A stretch of DNA of 64,000 nt, from positions 623,595,740-623,659,739 of the forward strand of contig NC_081415.1 in assembly GCF_030272615.1 (NCBI RefSeq), read 5' to 3'. This DNA is from Cryptomeria japonica (taxonomy: Eukaryota; Streptophyta; Pinopsida; Cupressales; Cupressaceae). Made by a program: the position numbers and the translations under genes. Shown piece by piece: positions 11,749 through 23,334 of this stretch (the first letter of the stretch is position 1; each line of letters opens with the position of its first letter). The notes below the pieces were generated by a model. That model was not told where the DNA came from and ran no database searches. It saw nothing but the letters and a program-made list of their open reading frames with translations.

Positions 11749-11761
11749 TTTGCCCCTCTTT
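11749..11761 (-). promoter_or_regulatory. Element 1 polypurine tract
   Basis: On the minus strand AAAGAGGGGCAAA lies directly before the TGTAGTCACA start of the 3' LTR. Confidence 0.8.
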
Positions 11762-14300
11762 GAGACGGTGCAGTTTATCGCGTCGTTTCAAAGAAAGAAA
11801 AATAGGTGTGAAGAAATGCCCCATAAAATGTAAATTTAATGGGTGGTATGCCCCCTCAAGAGATGGGCCGAATTTTTTTTGAAAAATTGGGCGATCTCTC
11901 GAAAAAGAATGAAAAGTGGAGGGGAGGTAGAATAGAAGAAATTAGAACTAATGATGAAAGAATGGGAGTAAATGGAGTGAATATGAAGAAACAACAAGCC
12001 AGTGGGTACCCTGAGGTCATGCAAGAGATACATAGTAGATGTAGTGTGGGGTTTGGATTGGTGCTATACAATTGATCAAAATTGGTTGGACAATCTGGTG
12101 CAATCGGTTTAATTGCCCAGGTCAAGTCAAAGCGTGACAGTTGATGTCAGTTGGTCGCTTGGACATGATAAAGTCTGAGTAAGTGAATCAAAGTGACCTG
12201 TTGGTGATTTAGACAATTGATGTAATTGCCCGATGAAGTCAAGGTATCTGAAGCAAAATACTCGTTGAGACTTAGACAATTGATGTAATTGTCCATTGGA
12301 TTGTGTTTGATTGGTTGATCAATTGATAGTGTGTGCGTGGGATGGATGATTGTGGTGAATCATAGCAGCCCCGTTGAGACTAGGTCATTATGATAAATGA
12401 CTGTTGTAGTCTAAGTTTGCCATAATCGATTACCTGTTGAGACCCGAAGATACTTGATCAGAGTATCTGTTGATAGTCTAGGTGTGTGGGAGTCGATGTA
12501 CCTATGCAGATAGAGTAACTTTCTTGACTTATTGGATGACTTAGGATAGGAAACACAATCCCTCCTATTTAGAGATGGATGGTGATGAACGTGGCTTGAT
12601 TAGGTTGATTGGGACATGATGTAGGGTATGTGATGGTGATTATCGAGATGGGGAGGGTGGGGGATGGGGGTTCAATGTTAAATAGAAGAAATGGAGGACC
12701 TATTACATTCCTATGGAAGAAGAGGAAAATAGAGTATCCATTGTCATTACTATGTATGAATGATATGTAGCTATTTATGAATGTATGGATGGATGGAATG
12801 CAACGAAATGCAATATATATAGATGAGACGGAATGACGATCCATGGTGCTTTATTTTTCATCATTGAGCTTTAAAATGTTGTAAGAAAATACAAGCAACT
12901 TGACATAAAGATTCAAGATGACCAGAGTATTTCTTACATGGATTTTGATATAGCAAGTTAATACAAGCAACTTGATATAATGGATCAAGTTGACCTGAGT
13001 ATTGCTTGCAGAACAGACAAGGATGATCTCCTTTCATGCATGACTTGGATCGTCCTCCTTGATCTTAGGCTGATCATATCCTGAGATAAGTGCATACCGT
13101 AATAAGAGATAAAACCTTTATCCAGTTTGGATGAGGTAGGAGGAACCAAAGAAAAAGCATTGTACCTACAAACAAACAATAAATACATAAAGAATAAAGA
13201 ATATGAATCCTTGGTAATGGTTCATGCTCATATGGTCGAGGTATACGCTATAGTCAACAAGCCGTAGTGATTTATGACTGTGTTTTTGCCTATGATCACA
13301 TAGCTTAGTGAACTTCCCATGTAGACACCATTAGTACATGCCCCGGAACTTCATCGGAAATAATGCGCAAACGATACAAAACAATGCTACAAGATCTTGA
13401 TACAGATAAACGAACGATTATACTCACAAATCAACCAAGTATTTGATAGCTTAACATAATTTTCTTGTCAAAGAAAACATCACTTTTGTGTTTGTTTTGG
13501 TAAGGAAGGATGCATCCTTGTTGAAGACAGTTTGATTGTTGATGTTGATTGTGTGGTTGATTGGTAAATGGTCATTGTGCGAGTAGTTTGTCAATGTTTA
13601 TTTTTGTATCTGCATGGATGGGTATGTACAAGGTGTTGCCATGTTTTTGTGTGATTTTTCAATGGTTTTGTTGATGTTTTTGGATTTTGAATTGTTTTGC
13701 ATGTTGTTGTCATTTTTGCGAGATATTTTTGAATGTTTTTGGATTTTTGATGATTGTTTGAATGAAGAACTTAATCAATCATAAGACAATGTAAAATCCA
13801 CTTCCATCAATAGGTTAAAGGCATTGCCCCCAGTTTTAGACATGACTATGAAAAAGCGGGATGCAAGATGTATGGAGTACTATCATAATTGCAGAGGAAT
13901 AACAAGCCATGTTTTTTGGATGGATGGATGTATGTATGAAGTAGATGTGATCGTAACAAGTCTGAAAGACAATGGAGCCATAGCCTTTACGAGTGGCGGC
14001 TGTTTGCCAGGTTTTCACCACCGTACTTACCCAAGGTGCCACCGAAGTGGTTGTTCACCATTTGGATGCATGATTTTTCTTTACTTTTTTTTAATGTTTT
14101 TGTATTTTCTTCAGGAAATTTTTATGAATGTTTTTGGTATTTTCTGGTATGTAGGGGAACCTGATGCTCTATACACCTTAGGTATAAAACCATTTGAGGT
14201 GCATGCTATTGATTGGTTCTGCAAGCGGTTCTCCTTCTGATGTAGCCAACTGATATGCCCCGGACTCGAACACAGCAGTGACAACATATGGGCCCAGCCA
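11762..14300. other. Element 1 non-coding 3' region
   Basis: About 2.5 kb lies between integrase and the purine tract with no convincing reading frame on either strand. It holds short direct repeats: a 72 bp spaced pair starting at 12889 and 12961, and a repeated ACAATTGATGTAATTG motif near 12210-12290. A T-rich stretch covers about 13460-13760. A long untranslated 3' region is compatible with large Tat-type elements. Confidence 0.6.
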
Positions 14301-14354
14301 GTTTGATTCAAACTTGCCCCGATGTTCTCGGTTTGGTTGGTTGCGAGGATTCTC

Positions 14355-15250
14355 TCATAGAACAATATCACCTACCTCAAATGTACGAGGTCTAACTCGG
14401 TGATTATAGCTTCTGCTCATGCGCTGCTGATAGGCTTTGAGATGGTTGTATGCAGCTTGTCGCTTCTCATCTAGTAACTCTAAGTCCTGAAGACGGGATA
14501 CTCTGTAAGCTTCATCATCAATGAGATTGTGCAAGGAAACCCGTAGTGATGGTATCTCGACCTCAATAGGCAAGATAGCTCTGCACCATAGACCAATGAA
14601 TAAGGAGCTGCACCTGTAGGGGTTTGAATGCTAGTTCGATATGCCCATAGTGCTGGATTTAGTTGAACATGCCAATCACGGCTGGCATCATTGACTGTCT
14701 TTTTGAGGATTCTTAATATGTTTTTATTGGATGCTTTGGCTTGACCATTGCCTTGTGGGTAATAGGGAGTGGAAAAGCGGTGTTGGATATGAAATTTCTC
14801 ACAAAGTTCACGAACATCCTAATTTTTGAAAGGAAGACCCTTATTTGTGATGATGGACATGGGCACACCATACCGGCAGATGATGTAGTTGAGGATGAAT
14901 GAGGCGATCTGCTTGCCAGTGACTTGGGTAAGTGGAACAGCTTCGATCCACTTTGTGAAATATTCGGTGGCGGTAATAATGAATTTATGGCCATTGGATG
15001 AAGATGGATGAATCTTACCCACAAGGTCAAGGCCCCATTGATAAAAAGGCCATGGTGTCATGATTGGTTGTAGTTCTTGGGCTGGTGCATGTATCAGGTC
15101 GCCATGAACTTGACATTTCTTGCACTTTCTGACAAAGTAGTAGGAATCATTTTCCATAGAGGGCCAATAGTATCCATTGCGCAGGAGTTTCTTGGCTAGT
15201 GATGGACCACTTGAATGAGTCCCACAAATTCCTTCATGTACCTCTTCCAA
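14355..15250 (-). pseudogene. Element 1 integrase, frameshifted
   Basis: The N-terminal half (15250-14819) shows the HHCC zinc-binding motif (H5, H12, C43, C46 of this segment) and the first catalytic Asp in WGLDLVG. The second catalytic Asp is replaced: the segment reads IITNKG where IITDNG is usual, with the Asn codon at 14843-14845. The frame then shifts; the remaining catalytic core is readable in another frame down to about 14580. The C-terminal domain appears at 14573-14355 (RVRPRTFEVGDIVL). The enzyme would insert the cDNA into the genome; this copy cannot be active. Confidence 0.85.
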
Positions 15251-15604
15251 AGCCTTTGTTATCTCATCTTGTTCCAGACATCAAAGGAGAGTACCATCAA
15301 GACCGCGTCGGTATAGGGTTTCGGCAATAATGGTATATCGAGCAGTTTGGCAAATGAAGGTTTTACGTTGGTTATTTGATTGGTTGGGAGGAAGGGTGTG
15401 ATCGTGGAGATAGGTGTAGAACTCACCGTACCATGGGGATTCAGAACCGACAAGGTGACATATCATCTCAGATTCAGGGATATCATAAGTGGGGATCCAA
15501 AGCTATTCTACCAAGAACTCGTAGCGTGTTGAATTCTGTGGAAGATCTAGTAGAGATGCGATGGTAGCCATGGCGTCAGTAGCTCGATTATGATCTCTTG
15601 GTAT

Positions 15605-16516
15605 CTACTTAAAAGTGATAGTAGTAAATGATGTCTTTAGAGTGTCCACCATTTGCTTATATGGCATGATTTTATCATCTTTGGTCTGATATTCATCTGT
15701 TGCTTGTCGAATGACTAGTTGGGAATCACCATATACTTGTAGTTCTTGTAATTTCCATTGTACGGCTAACCTGAGTCCTGTGATCAAGGCCTCATACTCT
15801 GCTATGTTGTTTGTGCATGGAAATGTGAGCCTGTAAGACTTCAGGATGCTATCACCCTGAGGTGTGATAAACAGAATGCCTGCCCCCAAGCCATGCCTAG
15901 TGTATGAACCATCAAAATATAGTTTCCATGGTTGTGCTGTTGTGATCATGAATATCTCTTCATCTGGAAAATTGGAAATGAGAGGATGATAACCTATGAG
16001 TGGTGCATCGACCAACTGATCTGCAATGACCTTCCCTTTGATAGCTTTACAGTCCACATACTCAATGTCAAGTTCACTTAGAATCATCACCCATTTGGCC
16101 AAGCGGCCTGTCAATGCTACTTTGTTAAGTAAATACTTGAGTGGATCAATCTTTACAATGAGTTGTACCTTGTGTGTTAATAGATAGTGTCTCAATTTTG
16201 CAGCTGCTAAGATTACTGCTAGGCAAGCTCGCTCAATAGGGGTGTAATTGAGTTCATAGCCCACCAATGTGCGAGAAATGTAGTAAATAGCACACTCTTT
16301 TCCTTCTGCATTATGTTGTGCCAGTAGTACACCCAATGTTGTACTTGTTGCTGAGATATAGAGTAACAACGGTCTACTTGGATCTGGTGGCATCAACAAT
16401 GGTGGATTCATGAGATAGTCTTTAAGCGTCTGAAATGCTTGTTGGCATCGGGCATCCCACTGAAAGCGGATGTTCTTGTGTAGCAGATGTGTAAATGGGT
16501 GACACTTATCAGCCAA
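15605..16516 (-). pseudogene. Element 1 native RNase H plus second (archaeal-type) RNase H
   Basis: This 303-residue segment follows RT. The native RNase H (about residues 25-170) has Ser in YISATST where the first catalytic Asp is expected, although E95, D124 and D166 remain. A second RNase H begins at WKLYFDGS (D202), with E240 in AEYEA and D264 in VYGDSQ. It is cut by TAG at 15605-15607, after which the frame continues with RATDAMA, supplying the last Asp. Dual RNase H with the extra copy after the native one is the usual Tat arrangement. The role is removal of the RNA strand during reverse transcription. Confidence 0.85.
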
Positions 16517-16571
16517 TTGTGCGATGAATCTTCAAATGGATTGAAGGCATCCTTGTAATGTCCTTAGCCGA

Positions 16572-17420
16572 CTAATATTCTTTGGAGGTGGCATGTCCAT
16601 AATTGCTTTTACCTTTGCTTGAGACAATGTATCCTAGAAGCTTCCTGGAGGTCACTCCAAAGACACATTTCTTTGGGTTGAGTCGAACATGGTATTGTTC
16701 CAATCTATCAAAGATTTTATCTAAGATGTGGAGATGTCCTTTTCTGGTGAGTGATTTTGCTAGTAAGTCATCCACATAATCTTCCATCATGGTATGCATC
16801 ATGTCATGGAAGATGGTGGTCATTTCTCTTTGATAGGTCACTCCTGCATTCTTTAGACCGAAAGGCATTACATTCTAGCAATATGTGCCCCATGGACATG
16901 TGAAGGCCATCTTATGTTGATCTTCTGGTGCGATCTTTATCTGATTGTATCCTAAAAAGCCATCCATGAGTGAAAGCATGGCATGTCCCGCTGTTAGATC
17001 CACTATGATGTCGATATTTGGTAGGGGGAAGTCATCCTTAGGACAGGCCTTATTTAGATCTCTGAAGTCAGTACAAATGCAGATGCCCCCTTTTGGTTTG
17101 CCAACTGGCACAATATTAGAGATCCATTCTGCATAATCAATTGGTCTAATGAAACCAACATCTAGGAGTTTCTTGAGTTCTATTTTGACTAGCACTGCAA
17201 TCTGGGGATGCATCTTACGAAGCTTCTGCTTGACAAGTTTGGCTCCTTCTATGATGGTGAGGTGATGCATGACTAAATCAGGATCAAGCCCAGGCATGTC
17301 TTCATATGGCCATGCGAAGTTGATCTGACGCTTCTGGAAGAACTCTATAAATTTAGGCTGTTCCTCTAGAGTGAGAAGAGATGCTAGATGTATGAGATGA
17401 GGATTTTCAGGAGTCCCCAC
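16572..17420 (-). pseudogene. Element 1 reverse transcriptase
   Basis: Two segments in one frame are separated by a TAG at 16875-16877. The upstream part carries the RT fingers and palm (GFIRPIDYAEW, DFRDLNKACPKD, LMDGFLGYNQI). The downstream part starts MPFGLKNAG and holds the catalytic YVDD at about 16767-16778, then NPKKCVFGV. It polymerises cDNA from the element RNA. The frame is lost near 16572 before the RNase H. Confidence 0.9.
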
Positions 17421-17456
17421 ATTGTATTCTTTGGTTTCCTTGATGAGAATCGTTGA

Positions 17457-19642
17457 TCATTCCTGTTGTGTACTATCAGGGAGAATGTCAAGCCCTTCAT
17501 CCTCAGGCACCTTAGAGAGGTTTTCACCGTTGGATACGCTCTTTCTTTTTACTTTTGTCAGATCAAACAGTGCCACAGTGTGGTTTTCACTGGAAGATCC
17601 ATGTTTTATTGTTATATTTTTGCAGCTGAAAGGTTTGGCATCCACCCCGAAGTATGCTACGCTATTAAGTTCAATGGTGAATCCAGCTTTGTGATCCCCG
17701 CTTGGTAGGTTATCCCTTAATTCCAAAATGTCAATGATAGCCTCATCGTTTTGGAAGAAGTCAAAACATGGGGGATTTGGTTGGTTCCATTCGATGAGTT
17801 CAGGGTGGATAATGGGCATTACTTAATCGATTAGGTTAAGTGTGTTAGATGTATCAGTGAGGGTTAAGACATTATGGTGAAGGTCATTAATGGTACTCTC
17901 CCTGTCAGAATCAGGTGTAGGATGAAACGTAGGGTCTGTGGAAGATGTTTCCAGCTCAGGAACCCAAGTGGTCTTTATCTGTGCTTCTCCGTAAACAGGG
18001 ATATCTTTGTGTGGTGGAGGTGGTGATGTGTCTTCCTCATCTGAAGTGTTAAGCTGTACAGAATCAAATTCCCACTCATGTGAGTCAGTCTCTGAATCAC
18101 TTTCCAGCATCCGATTACTATATCATATTGGGATGTCCTTTGAGTTAAATACCGTGATTGGTTGATGTACCTTGTAATGATCAGTGCTGCAGGGCGATTG
18201 AGGGGGATCAAGGAATCTATTATAGGGAGTATTGGTAATATTGATTCCGTTGCTTCTGCTGGGACTGCTAGTGTTATAGATGCTGCTGCAGGTGCTGATA
18301 CAGTTACTGCTGCTAATGGTGCGACTGATGAGATGATGAGTGGCATTGGTGATAGTTGTGTTGGGGTTTTGAGCCTCAGTGGGGCTGTTGGGATGGTGCT
18401 TGAGGGTGCTTTGATTATGAAAGGTGCCCGCTTTGCAGTAGGTGGACAAAATGGTTTGCTGGGTTTTCCTTTGAACTTGAGTTTAGGAAAGATCTCTTTT
18501 TCAAAGCCGAGGCCTGTATTACCTTTGGGCTTGAATTCCAGCAGCAGGGGTTCATGTCGTCCTTGTTTGCAATATCCCAAAGCACTTTGACCATCATACC
18601 CCATTGTTTGCATAATGAGGAGACCTTTGCCATACTGTTCTATAGGAAGTGTAACTCGTGGTTTATCAGTGGTGATGGGATCTTTATAGATCCATTCCGC
18701 CAGGTCCTCATCTTGTGTTTCTTCCTCTTGACTCTTTCCAAGAATGAAAGGTGTCAAAGCACATGCTGGTATGTTTAGTGGTTGCTGGAGTACCTGCTGT
18801 GGTTTACCATGAGTTCTAGGAGAAGTGGGCATTTGTCCCACACAAAAGAGTTGACTCAAGTTGTATTCCCCAGGACCTTCCTCTGCGATCTTCATCTTAA
18901 GCTTTTCTTGCTTGGGTATAATGGTGTTTGAACGGGCAAGAGAGGCGGGACTTATATATGATGTGGAGGAAATGGCTTCTCTATTATTAGGAACAGTAAT
19001 CTCTGGTTGATGGTTGATATTATGGCAATATGCAAAGGGATTTGCGTCACCCAGAATTGTGATCTCTACACCGTTATGTGGGAACTTGATACATTGATGG
19101 TAGGTAGATGGAACAACTTGCATGGCATGTATCCAAGGTCTTCCTAACAATAGATTGTATAGCAGAGGAAGGTCCAGAACCTGACAAATGATGTGCTTTA
19201 CCACAGGGCCCACTTGGATTGGTAGTACCACAGCTCCTTTCGATGAACGCTCCGCATCGTCATAGGCTTTGATTGTGATCTTCTAATGAGGATCCACTGA
19301 TTCGACCACATATCCCAATGTTGTGACCAACTGTAGTGTGCAAATATTCAGGCCTACTCCATTATCGATCAAGACTTGCTTGATCCGATGCTGGTTAATA
19401 AATCCTTCGATGTGGAGTGAGGCATTATGCGGTTGCTGGAAGGAAGAGTTGTCACTTTCGAAAAAAGTGAGACAAGGTGATGACTTTAGACTTCCAACCA
19501 TGGCTTGAAATTGGTCTGTATTTAGATTTGCAGGGATTGACGCCTCTTGGAGTGCTTGATCCAAGATAGTTTTATGAGAGGGTGACAGACGCAAAAGCTC
19601 CAAAATGGATATAAGCGCAGGGGTTTTGTCTAATTGTTCCAC
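17457..19642 (-). pseudogene. Element 1 protease, G-patch-like region and linker
   Basis: The protease motif is VLIDNGVGLNI (Asp codon about 19364-19366): D-N-G instead of the common D-S/T-G, possibly a lineage variant. The second protease half contains LLLGRPWIHA in the 17975-19231 frame. After a Pro/Ala/Ser-rich stretch this frame has a G-patch-like block at about 18497-18631, beginning GKGLLIMQTMGYDGQSALG. The reading frame shifts near 18000-18110. A linker (17819-17457) then leads into RT, with stops TAA at 17823 and TGA at 17457. There is also a break between 19283 and 19231. Confidence 0.75.
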
Positions 19643-19651
19643 AAGATTGTA

Positions 19652-21412
19652 CTACTTTGGGATGGAGGTGGTGCCTTGTGGAGCTGCCTTGATGGTAACT
19701 TTGCCACGACGTGTAACAACATTGCAATTTGAGTTGGGATTTTTGAAGGTTATGGTTGCAACTTGTTCATTGGCATCATACAGATGATTTACAGTGTAAT
19801 TATACACAGCCTGCGTATAATCAGTGGTATCAGTGCCTCGCCTAGAAGTGGAAGGACCCCTTTGATCTTGTGATGGAAGTGGATTTTTGAACATCAGATG
19901 ATCATTATTTGTTGTTTTTGGGTCATGTCCTTCAATTTAAATTTCTCCTCGATCAATAAGATCCTGAATGAGATCTTTCAATCAGTGACAATTACTTGTC
20001 TTGTGCCCTCTTCCTTGATGGAATTCACAGTGTTTAGTATCTCTCCACTATGATGGTTTGACCTGAGGCTCATAGTTTGATATCTTAGGCAGAGTGACCA
20101 AATTTTGAGAAATGAGTTGTCGTAATACTGTTTCAATGGGTTCCCCTAAGGGAGTGTATGTGCGTTTTTGTTTTTGCTGACGAGGTCTAGGTTCATCGTG
20201 AGATGTGATGCGACCTTGATTTGTAGGACCATTTGTGTTGTTCTGAGGTGGAGGATTCTATCCTACAAACCGAACCATAGGTTGTGCATTTTGTATAGTC
20301 CGGGCATCCACAACCCCATCATTGACGATATTCTTGTTTTTATTCCAGAAGCTTGGTTTATCACTATTGAAGCGCGGGTGAGGACCATCTTTTGGTTCGT
20401 TAAAGATTTTGATGAGTCCTTTCTTGATGAGTGCCCGTTCACATTTTAAACCCTTGGTGATCATATCATTAAATGAGTCTATGTCTTTGACATCCAGGTG
20501 AAATTCCATTTCTTCGTTTAAGTTGGAAATGAATATTTCCACTAGTTCTCATTCAAGTAACTGAAGAGAACGTCTGCTAGACATTTGACGCCATCGTTGC
20601 AGGAATACTGAGAATAGTTCACCTGGTTTTTGTTTAGTATTGCACAGATCAGCCATGGTAATGTCGCGTTCAATGTTATGAGAGTAATGAGCTAGAAACT
20701 TCTGGATGAGTTCCTCAAATGTTCTAATGCCACCTGGTAGTCGGGAAAACCATGATGTGGTTGTTCCTCCCAAGCTTTGGGGACAAAGGTGCATTAGGTA
20801 TGTGTCTTCATATGCTACTTCGAGACAACGGAATGAAATTCTTGGACATGATCGCGGGGATCCCCCTTTCCTCCATATTTTTCAAATTTGGGTGTTTCGA
20901 ATCCTCGTGGAAATGGTGGCATGTAAAGATTCCTATCAAAAGGATAGGGACATATGTCATTGAGTGAGAATTGGTTAGTCTTGACACCACTATGAAGCTG
21001 TTGGGCGAGATTCTCAACTTGTTGCCGCAACATCTCCATTTCATTTGGAGGAGGAGGTGGTAGGTTACCTCAAGGAATGTTATATCTGATGGGATCTCTA
21101 CCTCTTTCCTCTTCATGGTGACTTTGTCTTTCTGATGCTTGTCTTAATTGGGCAAGATCAAAGTCAGAGGGGAGTTTTGCTCCTTCTTGAGTGAGTCTTA
21201 AGAAGTGAGCATCTGCATTGCTCCTGAGTATTTCGTCAAAAAGTCTATTAAAGAGAGGGTTATGCTAAGCCCTTTCTTGCAGGAGTGGGAGTACTTGGTT
21301 TTTTGTCATCTGCATTTCCTCCAAGTGCTTCTTGAAATTCATTGAGATTTTCCTCTTCTTCTTCTTCCCTTTCTATTTCTCGTTGCCTGGACTGTGATCG
21401 GGTTTGGGCCAT
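19652..21412 (-). pseudogene. Element 1 gag
   Basis: The likely start is the ATG at 21410-21412 (MAQTRSQSRQREIERE). A Glu-rich N-terminus is followed by the conserved gag core (PPFPRGFETPKFEKYGGKGD around 20850-20950, then TTSWFSRLPGGIRTFEELIQ, 20549-20794). Near 20000 the sequence CEFHQGRGHKTSNC is a C-x2-H-x4-GH-x4-C zinc knuckle, followed by LKDLIQDLIDRG as in plant Tat gags. Frameshift and stops interrupt it. Gag packages RNA into virus-like particles. Confidence 0.82.
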
Positions 21413-23315
21413 TTTGTTTATAAGTTTTTTGTTGAAGTTGTGTGAAAATGATGATGAGTTTTTGTTGAAATGAGAGATTGATGGTTGGTGAATTGTGTTG
21501 CACGTGGATCTCTAGCACTTTTAAGGTGGATGTAACCGAAATTCCTTCTTTGAATTGCTTGTTTGTTTGATAAGTTTTGATGTGATAAGGTGTAGAGAAA
21601 TCTAAGATGTGTTACAAATTTAACTACCTAGTAATGAGAGGATTCACTCATGAACTAGTTTTAACCTACATAGATGTGTCTCTTAGGATGAGCTTATCCT
21701 AGATGTAGAAACAATCTAAAAAGTGATGTGATGCGTTTGATTCAAGCAATATCTAAAAAGAGAACTTGGAGCAAGAACCTCTTAATGTTTTGAGAGTTGG
21801 AATGGATTTATGATGAAGTGATAATGTATGAGTGGGATAATGGATGAAATGTTTTCAACTTCAATAAAAAATTTGTGTTACAAATGGGACAAACTCTACC
21901 TCTTCCCTTTCGGGTGTTGGTGGTATTTCTCGAGCTGTGTTGTATGTGATACAGATGTTGGGGAAAAAGTTGGGATTAATCTTTCCTCCTTGATTTTTGT
22001 GATAACTTAGAGCTCTATATTGCATAAAAGCTCTGCGGTTCAATGATTCTGAATCAAATTCGTTTGTTTTACCTTGAAGGTATAGATGCATGCAATGTAG
22101 AAAGACTCTATGGGAGACAAAGATTTGTCGATTGATATAGAAGAATTTCCTCCTTTTGATCAAAGCCTTTGAGCTTAATGGTCTTCTTTTCAAGTTGATA
22201 TTCTGATGATGCTTCTTCTTTCGCAAGATGTGAAGAATGGTCATAAAATTTTTGACTCTTTTGTTGTTTGCACTTTGTTTTTGATGTTTTTGGTTGTTTT
22301 TGAAAGATGTTTGGTTGGATGAATACTTTTTTTTTGGGATTGATTTTCTGATTTGATGTTTCTTTGACAAGAAAACAAAGCAAGCACACAAACACCAAAA
22401 TGTTGCCTCAAAGGCACAAATGAGTATGGGTCTAGATCAACCCAATCTTTGGACTTGTATATGACCCTTCCTTTAGATGTATTTTAAGGTGTATTTCCAA
22501 AGCCTAAAGTCAGCTCAATTTGTACTTGGTCTTTAAAATGAACACACTTCAAACACTTTTTATCCCTAAGGTCAAATGGCCAGTTGTGATAAATTTAGCC
22601 CACATCTTGATATTTCTTCAACTTTGGTACTACATACCTTATGAATCCCACCTTGGCAGGTAAGGATGTGATATACTAAGTCTTGCACGAGCATAACAAA
22701 TAGATGATCCCTATGATGGGGGAGTCACCACTTTTATCAAGCCACACGTGACTTTTCAAAAAGCTATGTTTCTACTCAAGGAAATATGTATGGTGAGTAT
22801 CTTGGGAGCAAAACCATCTATGGTCTTGCACTAAATTATATCGCAAATATCCTCAATCAATAGAACAGGTGGGCTACTACATAAAGGCGTTTAGTCATGT
22901 TCGATGTTTTTGGACATAAGTTCATTTTGCAGTGACTCACTTAAGATCCTTGTAACTGGTGGTGGGGCCCATTTGTCCTTTCGGCCAGTTACACTGTAGG
23001 AACATCTATACCTAAGGCTACAGCTTTCGCTCACACCTGATTTCTATAGCGGCTCGAAGGATTTACCGCTCGAGGTCGTTCGCAAGAGTATCGATCCCTT
23101 GGCAGGCCTCTCTTAAAAAGATAAAATTTTGAGTGTTACTAACACTTTTCTCTTGCACCTAGGACCATGAAAGCCAAGGGAGAGGATAGTGTGTGTTAGA
23201 GGTAGGACCACTCGACTGACTTTTTGCACAAGTGTGCCAAGTACAAAAGACACTTGTTCTTTTTAATCCACCATTACAAATGTGATCTAACTATTTGGAG
23301 ATGTTGCTCCAACAG
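21413..23315. other. Element 1 5' untranslated leader
   Basis: About 1.9 kb lies between primer site and gag ATG. A minus-strand open stretch at 21861-22391 is Lys/Gln-rich and low complexity and is not a credible gene. No other feature is seen. Confidence 0.6.
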
Positions 23316-23332
23316 TCACGTCGGGTTCACCA
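23316..23332 (-). promoter_or_regulatory. Element 1 candidate primer binding site
   Basis: On the minus strand TGGTGAACCCGACGTGA begins 2 nt after the AGCATCA end of the 5' LTR. Position and the initial TGG fit a tRNA primer site; I cannot assign the tRNA. Confidence 0.6.
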
Positions 23333-23334
23333 AA

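Noticed and set aside
18162-18590. 142-codon plus-strand frame of Gly/Ala/Val composition
   Set aside because: It is antisense to the protease/G-patch region of element 1.
21861-22391. 176-codon minus-strand frame in the element 1 leader
   Set aside because: Lys/Gln/Asn-rich composition from A-rich DNA, and no domain.
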